Source: Tenebrio molitor
Lineage: Eukaryota; Arthropoda; Insecta; Coleoptera; Tenebrionidae
Reading direction: 5' to 3'
DNA: 64,000 bases
Assembly (NCBI RefSeq): GCF_963966145.1
Contig: NC_091052.1
Location: 17,794,001 to 17,858,000, forward strand
Shown: one piece after another, positions 10,904 through 20,049 of the stretch
Position numbering within the stretch: the first letter of the stretch is position 1
How the letters are laid out: each line of letters begins with the position of its first letter
Program-made: the position numbers and the translations under genes
The notes under the pieces: model-generated
Databases searched by the model: none
The model's input: the letters and a program-made list of their open reading frames with translations, nothing else
Told to the model about the DNA's origin: nothing

Positions 10904-11455
10904 CTATTATCTTACTTTTCAAAGCTAAGGTACCTAGTGAAAAAAAAATAAGTAAAAATCAAAGAAATTGAGAGTTAAATTTTTTTAACCATTGTTATTA
11001 GAGCACAAAACAGTTGTTACGTATGACAGGTTGTTCGAAGGAACCGTTTTTGTTTAAGGTATAAACGTTGGCAAAGGGCCGGGAACTAAAACGACGTGTT
11101 GTGTCGTGAGAAGTTTTTAATGTTCTTTTGTCTTATCAGTTTGTTATTATAAAAAGAACTTAACAAAAAGGAGCTGACTGCTGCCGGTGGGGCACGATAT
11201 CGGCCAACCCGGTCGCTATTGAACGAAATTTTAAATATGAGCTCAACCATGCCGCCCCCGTTGAACTATTTTGAATAGTTTAACAAAAATTGAAATTCTA
11301 TTGTTACATGGTGTAAACAATTTTATATTAAAGAAAATTCTACTAGTTATAAACAATATGGTACGAATTCAGTAGCACTTTGCAAAATATGGTAAAATTC
11401 TACTCGTTTACACAATGGATTGCACATTGTGTTCTTGTTATTTACAACTCTCACT
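10904..11455. other. No gene; possible BEL/Pao LTR remnant
   Basis: The part nearest the BEL/Pao fragment (11160-11455) may be its 3' untranslated region and LTR, because it lies directly downstream on the minus strand. I could not find a second LTR to prove this. The rest is featureless. Confidence 0.3.
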
Positions 11456-11887
11456 TCACAGCACTTCCTTGTCGCTCGCCTCTTCGTTGTCGTTGTCCAT
11501 GGGCAGGATGGAGATTCTGTTGATCGCTCGTTTTAGGATGCCGGAAGTTGTTTTTATGGAAACAACTCGAGTGACAAGTTGAATTATCCTACCGAGAAGC
11601 CACTGTTGAGGAGGGAGGTTGTCTTCATTGATGAGGACCATTGATCCTGGCTGTATTGTGGCTGGTGGTCGATTCCATTATGATCGTTGTTGTAATGACG
11701 TCAAATATTCTTTACGCCAAAGAGTCCAAAAATGCTGACGAATTTGTTCAGTGTACTGCCAGCGTGATAGACGGTTTTTTGGCAACGGTGACAGGTTCGG
11801 TTCTACTGGAGCCATCAGTGGTTCTCCAACCAAGAAGTGCCCGGGTGTTAGGCGGGCCATAAAGGTCTGGTCAATGATTGCTCGCAC
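11456..11887 (-). pseudogene. BEL/Pao retrotransposon pol C-terminal remnant
   Basis: Two minus-strand frames carry the end of a BEL/Pao polyprotein. 11887-11678 has LTPGHFLVGEPLMAP and NRLSRWQYTEQIRQHFW, the conserved region after the integrase core. 11641-11456 has INEDNLPPQQWLLGRI and ends ILPMDNDNEE, the usual C-terminal block. A frame change separates them. The catalytic integrase, RT, protease and gag are absent, so this is a 3' fragment. Family assignment rests on these two motif blocks. Confidence 0.75.
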
Positions 11888-11897
11888 TTATTGGCTG

Positions 11898-12036
11898 ATA
11901 TTAATAAAGAGGTAGCATTTGCTTTTGCTAGGAATTTTTCTAGCCTTTGCTCGCATATGCTATGCTTCTGTTTATGTGTGCTAGCAAAGGCTAGAAAAAT
12001 TGCTAGCAAAAGCAAATGCTACCTCTTTATTAATAT
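11898..12036. repeat. Near-perfect 54-bp-arm palindrome
   Basis: Arms 11898-11951 and 11983-12036 pair with only one or two mismatches (AAAGAGGTAGCATTTGCTTT and its inverse). The 31-nt centre contains GCATATGCTATGC. It lacks the TAG start seen on the Crypton-like hairpins. Probably a young foldback element. Confidence 0.8.
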
Positions 12037-12103
12037 GAGCCATTGTCTGTCATGTCAATACTATCTGTCATGCCAGTTTTCACATTTTTAATTAAGTACT
12101 TAA

Positions 12104-12820
12104 GGATGAACTGGAGTAACATTGAAAAATGGCGAAATTTGCTTAAAATTGGTACAATAGTCCTTTCATCCATTCTAAAGTATTGTGCCAAATTTAAAAA
12201 AATTTGATCGAGGAATTTTTAAGTTATTACCTTTTAAAGTTTCGGGATATTTTACACGTGTTCTTATGAGAAATGGAGCAATGGTCGCATAAAAATTGAT
12301 AAAAGACATATTTCAAAAAGGCCCATTTTTCTTAAATTTTTCACACATAAAGTATCGATATCGTAGAGTTTTCTAATGAATTTACAAAAAAAGTTGGTCG
12401 AGGATTTTCCTTGTAATCGCTAATTACATGTGGAAAAACACGGTTTTTGAGGTTATGTATCTGTTTTAATTTCAATAAAAGTGAACAAAATGCATATAAT
12501 TGACGTCGGTATGCAACCTTACACTCATATCGCACGTTTTGCTGCAGTTATGTTAAGAACTTTAACAGAAATCAATGAAAATTGAAATTCAGTGTGCTTT
12601 TGTTTACTTTCACGTACAGTCTTAGTCAAAAGATTGTAAAATCACATGTAAGTAATTATCTAAATATCAAGAAAATAAACACAAAGTTTACTTGCAACTC
12701 ATTACAATTCGTTTCCAAAAATTAAAAACTATTTTTTCAAATTGATTTCTCGTAATAAACGTTTCATAGCATTATAAGAATTCCGCAACTTTTTGCTGAG
12801 ATTGTTACTCCAGTTCATCC
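12104..12820. mobile_element. piggyBac-type MITE with TTAA target duplication
   Basis: Terminal repeats GGATGAACTGGAGTAAC and the exact inverse lie directly inside TTAA on both sides (12100-12103 and 12821-12824). TTAA is the piggyBac target site. The 717-bp interior is AT-rich with no transposase. Confidence 0.75.
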
Positions 12821-12868
12821 TTAATCATAATTTTTCAAGACTTTCTGCATAATGTACCTACACACATT

Positions 12869-13015
12869 TAGTGCGATTCTGTTTCAAAATTTAGCAATAT
12901 TGTTATTGAACAACATTGATTTTGCATAGATGCAACCAATCAACAGCTTCATATCGTAGCCACTACAACCGTGTTATATAGTCATATTGGTAAATTTTAA
13001 AACAGAATCGCACCA
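12869..13015. mobile_element. Short MITE, about 145 bp
   Basis: Inverted ends built on GTGCGATTCTGTTTCAAAAT and AAAACAGAATCGCAC enclose about 90 bp. No clear target duplication and no coding capacity. Confidence 0.6.
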
Positions 13016-13059
13016 ATGCAATGGTCAGAAAAGATGAAAAGACGGATATTATTCTCATA

Positions 13060-13860
13060 CAGGATGTCCCAGAATGAACCAGCATAATTTTAACCACGAG
13101 CTACTGGCTTCATGTAGAACTCGGAAAAAATATTTAAAAAATTCTATGTCCAAAAATAAAATGACATTTAATTTTTGAGGTACAATTTTTTGAAGTGAAA
13201 CTTTTTATGGGAGGGGTTTGAAATTCTGATCGGCAACCTTTTTGTGTGACGAAAAGTGGTGGGGGTAAACACTGTCTCGCACAACGGTTGCGCCAATATT
13301 TCCATCTCACTTAATTTGGAGTCTAACGGGGAGATTCACGAAACTTTGCAAATTTGCAAATCGTTAACGAAACGGCAAATACAATGCCTCAACAATGTCG
13401 GTTGTCATGGTTTTGAATTTGCAACGCCTTATCAAGCCTTACCGAGTTTCATGAATGACTCCCTAATTATGTAAATTAATCTGTTTGACACTATACAAAC
13501 ATCCCTTAAAATTGTGTATACTTCTGTCTTTGTCACACTGACGGCATTTATGGATAATGTCCTCTCTTTTAATTAAAAATGAACAATGAGTTACGCATTT
13601 CGATATTGTTTAGTGTTATCGTTAAAATATACAATTTTGTTGTAAATGTGCTTAAGTCAGGCGCAGAAAGAACAAGAGCGTGGCGTGAGAGAAAACGTAC
13701 GAGTGAAGTGACAAATAACAAAGACAATGAACCAGCAACTAGCACCTCGGCTCAGCCACCTCCTCTTGCATCTATCAGTGATAATTTACAATATTCTGAT
13801 TTTCCTGTAATACAAAAGCTTCGTAGGTAAAATTTCGGCACATTTTAAAAATACACCCTG
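13060..13860 (+). mobile_element. TIR element with a coding remnant; long form
   Basis: The ends CAGGATGTCCCAG and ...TACACCCTG are flanked by TA (13058-13059, 13861-13862). A 208-bp deletion derivative lies at 36772-36979 and shares the first 130 bp (TTAACCACGAGCTACTGGCT) and the last 40 bp. The long form has a short coding-like stretch near 13660-13827 reading SGAERTRAWRERKR, a basic motif I have seen at the start of several insect transposon-associated proteins. It ends before any domain can be named. Confidence 0.65.
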
Positions 13861-14198
13861 TATATCATATTTTATAAAATGTACAATGCAAAGTTCGAAT
13901 TCTAGGGAGTATTCCATTTTTGACACGAGAGTACCTGATATCAATATTCAAAAATGCCTCGTGTTTACCCAACGAAGGAGTTGTAATGAGTTTAAAACCA
14001 CTACAAACTGATTTAGTTAATGTTGTTTGGTTGATAAACCTAACCTCACTTATACGAGTATCTGTCATTTTGATGGTTCTTGGTAGTTGGTAGGTATCAC
14101 TTTTCTTGTGTAGTATGCGTCAAAATACAAAACACTCAAATTGTCAAAACCTATTAGTTATTATGATAACCACAATAATTTTGGAACACTTTGTAACC
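13861..14198. other. No gene recognised
   Basis: AT-rich spacer. A 67-codon minus-strand frame here has no domain. Confidence 0.4.
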
Positions 14199-14422
14199 GG
14201 TGACTATTAAAATTTTCACTTGGAGTTGGTTTTGAACGAGTTTTTATTTTTCCTGTTACTTTAGACACACGCAAGAACGAACAACAAATGTCAGTCAGTT
14301 CAATTGAAACATAACCTATAATGTTAACCATCTATAATGTCAAACTTGTCAGTGTCTAAGGTGCAACGGAAAACAAAGAATGATCCATAGCCAACCCTAA
14401 GTGAAAATTTTAATAGTCACCC
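14199..14422. mobile_element. MITE, about 224 bp
   Basis: Inverted ends GGTGACTATTAAAATTTTCA and TGAAAATTTTAATAGTCACC match over about 30 bp. No transposase; target duplication not clear. Confidence 0.65.
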
Positions 14423-14870
14423 GTTAGTTAGCTGGTAGAAAATTTCTAAAAATCATCCATAATAATTAGTGGACTATGTATATTTCTTATTTCGTAAAGC
14501 TTGAAAATATACACTCAATTTTAAAGAAAATAAGTTTATATCAAATCAACACTTCCACTCAGCTAAACATACATATTATGTAATGTCTTTAATTTAATTT
14601 TTAATATAAAGAAAATTGTAATATTACTAGTGTTGTAAGGAAGATAATAATCCGGTTATTAACCGGTCAATTGTCCGGTTAATAACGTCAAGTAAATTAT
14701 CGTTATTAACCAGTTGGTTATTTATTTCAAATTTGCCGCCCGCGCCAATAGTTGAAACTGTACTTTCTTGTTCTGACACTTCTGACTTGACAGTTTGACA
14801 GTTCTTAATCCTTAATCTTAAAGAATCTAGTTAAAGACCAATAATTTTGTTTGGTAATTTACTAATTATA

Positions 14871-15116
14871 CAGTTTAGGTCGACGAATCTGACGCATGCG
14901 CAAATGAAACTCCGAAATTCCAAAACACGGATTCCAAAACTCAGTGAATCTAAAACTGGGTTCAATATATACGGGTCCAAGCATGAAGTATTGTCTGTTT
15001 TTAGGTACTTGAAATATTTAAAATAAATTGTTACTAAACAATCTGGTAACATCGCTAGCAAAATCCGCGTGACATTCAATCATCTGCGCATGCGTCAAAT
15101 TTGTCGACCTAAACTG
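14871..15116. mobile_element. MITE, 246 bp, TA target
   Basis: Inverted ends CAGTTTAGGTCGACGAATCT and the inverse with ACGCATGCGCA match over about 32 bp with two changes, and are flanked by TA on both sides. Tc1/mariner-type non-autonomous element. Confidence 0.75.
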
Positions 15117-15345
15117 TATAATTCCCTTTAATTTTTGTAATTAGCCTATTTAGTTCTGAGTTTCTGACTTCTCTATCTTCTAACTTGTATTGTGTAAGGC
15201 TAAGGGTTAGTTTTAGCTACTCCAGCCTCCAGCACTCCACTAACCAAATTGGTTATAAAATTTCAATTGATAAATATAATCTCAAAATAATTATGCAAAG
15301 TTAAAGAAACATTATTTTTTCGTTGAAGGTAGAGAAGGTAAGGTA

Positions 15346-15699
15346 CTATCGCGGCCAAAATACTTTGGTCGTCACTTTTTGACACTTCAAATGTAAATCA
15401 AGTATTAATGTCAATATGCATGACAATTTCAAATTATTCTTGTCAAAAATATGGCACCTTCAGTTTTTGATAAATGTAGAATCGTCTTACGTGCTTCTGA
15501 AGGTTGTCTAAACCGCGACCATGTTGATCTTTTGCTTTTGAACCCTGCCTCCGCAGCTGGGATACGGGTGGGGTATGACACTAATAGATTAAAATAATTT
15601 TGACAGTAGTAAAAAATAAGGTTAAACATCCTAAAGTTTGCTTTACAATTGAATATCATTTATGTCACATTGACGACCAAAGTATTTTGGCCGCGATAG
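15346..15699. mobile_element. MITE, 354 bp, TA target
   Basis: Perfect inverted ends CTATCGCGGCCAAAATACTT (about 30 bp, through TTTGGTCGTCA), flanked by TA at 15344-15345 and 15700-15701. The element at 41415-41643 has related ends (TTTTGGTCGTCAA), suggesting one wider family. Identical ends suggest a fairly recent copy. Confidence 0.8.
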
Positions 15700-15859
15700 T
15701 AGGTGAATTTGGTATTTTTTAAAAGCGCAAGTCAAGAGAACGACAATAAAACCACTTTTATTCGATTTTATTTACTTGATTTACTGGTTAATTAACATGT
15801 TAAAAATCCAGTAAATTAAGTAAATTATATAATTTACCGGTAAATTGACAACACTAAAT

Positions 15860-16113
15860 CTGTGGCGGTCGTGAAAAAGTAGGTAAGTCAAATAATTTCA
15901 AAAATGTGTTAACGATGTTTACACCTTAATAATAAATCATGGAATTAAATAATTCAGATTTTCACAGTTTAAAATTGACTTATATTGAAAGCAAGTACAG
16001 GTAGAAAGAAGTTTCTATTTAATTACAGGATTTTAGGAATGATATGGAATTTTGAATCGTTGCCCTGAAAAATTAACATTTTCGACTTACCTACTTTTTC
16101 ACGACCGCCACAG
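15860..16113. mobile_element. MITE, 254 bp
   Basis: Inverted ends CTGTGGCGGTCGTGAAAAAG and CTTTTTCACGACCGCCACAG extend to about 31 bp. AAAT directly outside each end may be a 4-bp target duplication. No gene. Confidence 0.7.
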
Positions 16114-16162
16114 AAATATTACCTTTCAAAGAAAGAATCAAACATATTTATTGATGCACATA

Positions 16163-16342
16163 CAGTCGCGGACAGAAAAAAGTAGTACAAGTCTTATTAA
16201 GAAATTTAGCTAAAATTGAGTTGAGTAAACCGGGCTTACTATAATAAATAAATAAATGTTTTAATACATAGTAACCGTAGAAAGAGTAAACAGACTTACA
16301 TTACCGAAAAAATATTGTCCTACTTTTTTCTGTCCGCGACTG
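16163..16342. mobile_element. MITE, 180 bp, TA target
   Basis: Inverted ends CAGTCGCGGACAGAAAAAAG and the inverse, flanked by TA at 16161-16162 and 16343-16344. Interior is AT-rich and non-coding. Confidence 0.75.
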
Positions 16343-17139
16343 TATGTTAAAGTGCATATAAAGAAAATGGGAGAAATGCATTTAATAAATTCGCTCAGCA
16401 GATAATAATGTAAGTATATCATGAAATTTAGTTTGCCTGGATAAAATGACTTTTTCTCATTTTACATTTCTACCGACAGTAACACAAATGTGAATCCAAG
16501 AATCCATCCATATTCAAAAGAACCAAAGAAACCTCCAATTTCCGTTCCTAAATATACACTGCTGTACCTATTTTTAGTGACGAGAGGGGGAATTAAAGAA
16601 CTTATCTAAAGATCTCGGCATAAAAAATACACGAAATTAAAAATTCAAGTATCACTCCGGGACCCGTTTTTACGTACAATGCAAAGAGTAGGTCAAAGTA
16701 ACAAATTTGCAGCTTTGACAGTTCTACGGGGATAACAACGCTCCGCGCTCCCTTAACCTACAAATATGTATTTTTTACAACCCCCTTATGGCTCGCGTCT
16801 CTTAAACACGTAAGTCGACTCGCGTGGCACTCGTTTTCAGATGCATTGCGTGTCAGGGGGTCGAAACTTGGAAACTGCACTTCCCGAATGACAACCATGT
16901 AACTGACCCCCTCCATTTCAGCACAACACGTGCATTTTCACGAGGTATTGACAACCGCCGCACGGTCCGACGAACGGCACTGTTCCGTTTCCCCCGTATC
17001 AGCTGATTGTCAATCGATTTATCGGCGCTTAAAAACTGCAAAATCTTACCACCTTGCTTACGAACGGGCATCGTGAGCGTTCTCTTTTCTAACTTGTCCT
17101 CTCCGCGGTCCGAAGCTGCCCCACCGACACACAACGTCT
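16343..17139. other. CpG-rich region upstream of a candidate promoter
   Basis: From about 16700 the sequence becomes richer in C, G and CpG than its surroundings, and stays so to about 17500. Overlapping open frames on both strands (for example 16853-17134 minus) are expected in such composition and show no domain. I read it as a promoter-proximal region, not a gene body. Confidence 0.4.
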
Positions 17140-17171
17140 TATTTAAGCCACTGTAATTTTTTTCGTTCAGT
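17140..17171 (+). promoter_or_regulatory. Candidate core promoter: TATA box plus initiator
   Basis: TATTTAAG begins at 17140, and the arthropod-type initiator TTCAGT lies at 17166-17171 with its A at 17169, so the TATA box starts at -29. This is the expected spacing for an RNA polymerase II core promoter. It lies in a CpG-rich stretch and is followed 87 nt later by an ATG in a good context. No transcript evidence is available. Confidence 0.5.
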
Positions 17172-17255
17172 GACGACGACGACGTTCGATTTTGGCCTCA
17201 CACCGGAACGATAATCGCGCGACGTTTCGTACACGATAACGCGAAATTTAACAAC

Positions 17256-17528
17256 ATGGAACAGCACTGGTCAATATGGCGTGAGAGACGAGGATTGGTC
17301 GATCCGACAACGCGACGTCATGGGGTGGCTGCGACTCCTCAAAATAGATACCACACTTTTGCCCCCATCGCGCTATCTTGGACGCACACTCGAAAAACTG
17401 CGTCGGGACGCCTGTTCGATAATGCGCCAGCGACATCTGGCGGTGTTGCGGGGCGACAACAAAGAAGCCCGACCGTAATAAAAAGGGATTTGCCTGAGTT
17501 ATTGACTGACTACCTACACCCAGGGTAA
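17256..17528 (+). CDS. Unrecognised ORF, possible first coding exon
   Basis: The frame starts MEQHWSIWRERRGL in a favourable context (AACAACATGG) 87 nt downstream of the candidate transcription start, and stays open for 90 codons. Near its end CACCCAGG is followed by GTAATA, a usable splice donor, so it could be a first coding exon. A second frame (17281-17478) overlaps it, and I cannot tell which, if either, is translated. No domain or signal peptide is visible and the protein is basic. No following exon was found. It could also be a non-coding RNA start. Confidence 0.3.
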   Translation: MEQHWSIWRERRGLVDPTTRRHGVAATPQNRYHTFAPIALSWTHTRKTASGRLFDNAPATSGGVAGRQQRSPTVIKRDLPELLTDYLHPG

Positions 17529-17643
17529 TAATCCACTATCCTCATTCCGTAGTCGTGTTTGATCAGTTTTAAAAAGCAAACGGATCCAAAGTCTGCACAT
17601 TTGAGAAAAACTCCACCTACAATTTAAAAAAAAAATAAATGTA

Positions 17644-17854
17644 CGGTCGGTGGACAAATAAAACTGGGACACGTAAAATTTAATCTATGTAAATCAGACC
17701 ATTCAATTGTCAATATATTTGTCAGTGTTCATTTATAATATGTCATACCAAAGTTAACCTATTTGTGATAAAGCCGCAATTAAACGATGCAAATTTGTAA
17801 ATTTTGACTTACGTGATTGTCTCATTTGTGCCAGTTTTATTTGTCCATCGACTG
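17644..17854. mobile_element. MITE family F, copy 1, TA target
   Basis: Ends CGGTCGGTGGACAAATAAAA and the inverse TTTTATTTGTCCATCGACTG are flanked by TA. A second copy at 27806-28015 has the same interior. Non-coding. Confidence 0.8.
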
Positions 17855-18890
17855 TACCTACTGATTTCTTAGTGTTTTGCATCATTTGATTGTCACGTTT
17901 TTACGGTGTCAATTTATATTTGGTCGTCCTAATCCAGAATTATATTTTTATTTGATGCACTGTTGGAGCCAGCTATAAAACAGTCTGGGTCTAAATGGCT
18001 TTATCGGACCGGACAGTAAAACACAAAAGTGAAAATACAATGCTACGATACTTAGATATGTGCATATTATGGAATAACAAAATTTAAAACAAAGAAATCA
18101 ACATTGAAAATGCAATCATTTTTTATGGTCTGCATAAACATGATCTTGTGAAATTGTAAAACACAATTGCTTAACATAATATTAAATGAAGTAATAAGAT
18201 TTGAAATAAGAATTCAGCTAAGGCAGTGACTTTTTTTATGGGTAACTTTGATGACAATTTTTTTATCATATGGTATAATAAATACGAGTCCCTATATTAT
18301 TTCCGCAGTATTCAATCAACATAAATCGTTCCTTAGGATGTGTAATTAAATAAAATGATACCTCTGAATCGTAATCCGCTGTACCTACTTGTGTCCCACC
18401 ATCTGTCGGATATTTTTAACACACGTAATATCCACATCCAACACCAGCATTCTACGTTTAGTCTTGGCATTTCGATATTTACTTTAAACAATCAATTCCT
18501 ACAGTGTGTCGGATTTAAGATGACGCCGATGGGCGGGCCAATGACGGAGTAAAGATTAGAATTTTTGTAGTTGTAGAATTTCAAGAGGTCTGCATCTTTT
18601 TATCTACTTATCTCAACTATAACTATAACTGTACGCACTTTATTTTAAGAATAAATAATAAATGTCGTTACAGCGATGGCTGTACTGTGGTAGGTATTGT
18701 GTTGTATGTTTTTATTTTAAAAATTGTCAGCTGTAACGCCAGTCAAAAGGAAAAAGTCACTTTTATGTGTTGGACTTCGTTATCAAGTTGATCAATTTTG
18801 TTACTTACCGAATTTTTAAATTAAATAATGAGAAGTATTTGATATTTGCTTCGCGTTGGAAATATCGAAAGAAGTTATCATATACATATT
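17855..18890. other. No gene recognised
   Basis: AT-rich stretch. A 65-codon plus-strand frame at 18355-18552 has no domain and no sign of splicing to a neighbour. Confidence 0.4.
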
Positions 18891-19032
18891 ATACAACGAG
18901 AGGATTGAAAATTCTCGATTATACGAGACGTGTTGCCCGGAAACATCACGAGATCGTAGATCGAGTGGTGTTTCCGGCAACACGTCGAGTAATCGAGAAT
19001 TTTCCATCCTCGAGTTGTATACGGGTAGACTA
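18891..19032 (-). repeat. Long hairpin with TAG start
   Basis: Arms ATACAACGAGAGGATTGAAA and its inverse, about 60 bp each, enclose ACGAGATCGTAGATCGAGTG. On the minus strand it starts TAGTCTACCCGTATAC after ATGATA. The hairpin ending at 29951 starts in a similar way (TAGCCCTCCGAATAC after ATGAAA). It probably belongs with the Crypton-like hairpin group, but its inverted repeat and far end were not found. Confidence 0.55.
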
Positions 19033-19510
19033 TATCATGAATAAAATAAATAAATAAATAAACAGGTTCCCGAAACCGACTGGGCGCATTCAGTAGCAGA
19101 GCGATTTAATGTGACGTTAATGTGACGGCTAGCGCAAAAATTTTTGTAAGTTGAGGCGGCGAGCGAAAATACAAAGGTTGGTATATTTGAATATACAAAG
19201 GTTCGTATATTCGAAATCGCCCTGGTTACTACAATAATCGCTGTAATACATGGTAACTAAAGAAAATCAAAGATTCTTATTGGTTTATAAAGTAATGAAT
19301 GATATAGTCAGAAAAAGTTGTTCAGAATCCAATTTTGATGTTTATTCTTTTAGAATCAGTTTATTTTCCAATATCTTTTTCAATTTTTGTTTTTGACAAG
19401 TTCTCTCGTATTCAGCACTTTATTTAAAACTCATTTAAAAAAATCCAAATACGAATTTTTCATTGAAACTCAGTCAAAATTGGATTGTGAGGCACAGCCT
19501 AAACACAGTT

Positions 19511-19782
19511 CACGTTATTTTGGCATAATGGGAGGCCGTGATTTATTTTTTTAACGTTGAACATACTGTTTGATTTCCGTCACTAAAGTGCCTGACATGC
19601 GGACGTATCAAAATGAACATAACATGTTGCTGAATTTTCCGCGATGTCTGAGTATTCTTCTATTACAAACTAGCAAAACTGACAACAATGCACTAGACAT
19701 TGACGCAATTTATAACCTCAAAAAAAAAACCTAATTCAACAGACAAAATTACCATGGCCTCCCATTATTCCAAAACAATGTG
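19511..19782. mobile_element. MITE family A, copy 1
   Basis: Ends CACGTTATTTTGGCATAATG and CATTATTCCAAAACAATGTG with the shared GGGAGGCC block. Interior contains GATTTCCGTCACTAAAGTG. Further copies lie at 23115-23357 and, split by an insertion, at 25897-25938 plus 30497-30698. No gene. Confidence 0.8.
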
Positions 19783-20049
19783 ATGCATTTTACAGCCTTA
19801 CATGTTTGGAAAAATCTTGTTCGTAAAAAGCATGCGTGATTCGTTTCTGTAAACTAACATGCGTGACATAGTGGAGTAAAAAGAACTTTCACATGTATGC
19901 GTGACTGTCTGTACACTGTTCAAAATCTTGATAGCGGTTTACACGGTCTACAAGGACTGACTTCTCAATTATAAAAGTGGATCAGTTAAAATTAATGCAC
20001 CTATTTCAGAAACACCCTGTATGTAGGTGGTAGGTACTCTATGAAAAAT

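Noticed and set aside
16853..17134. A 93-residue minus-strand protein upstream of the candidate promoter
   Set aside because: Its frame overlaps an equally open frame on the other strand in CpG-rich DNA, and there is no domain, splice context or promoter.
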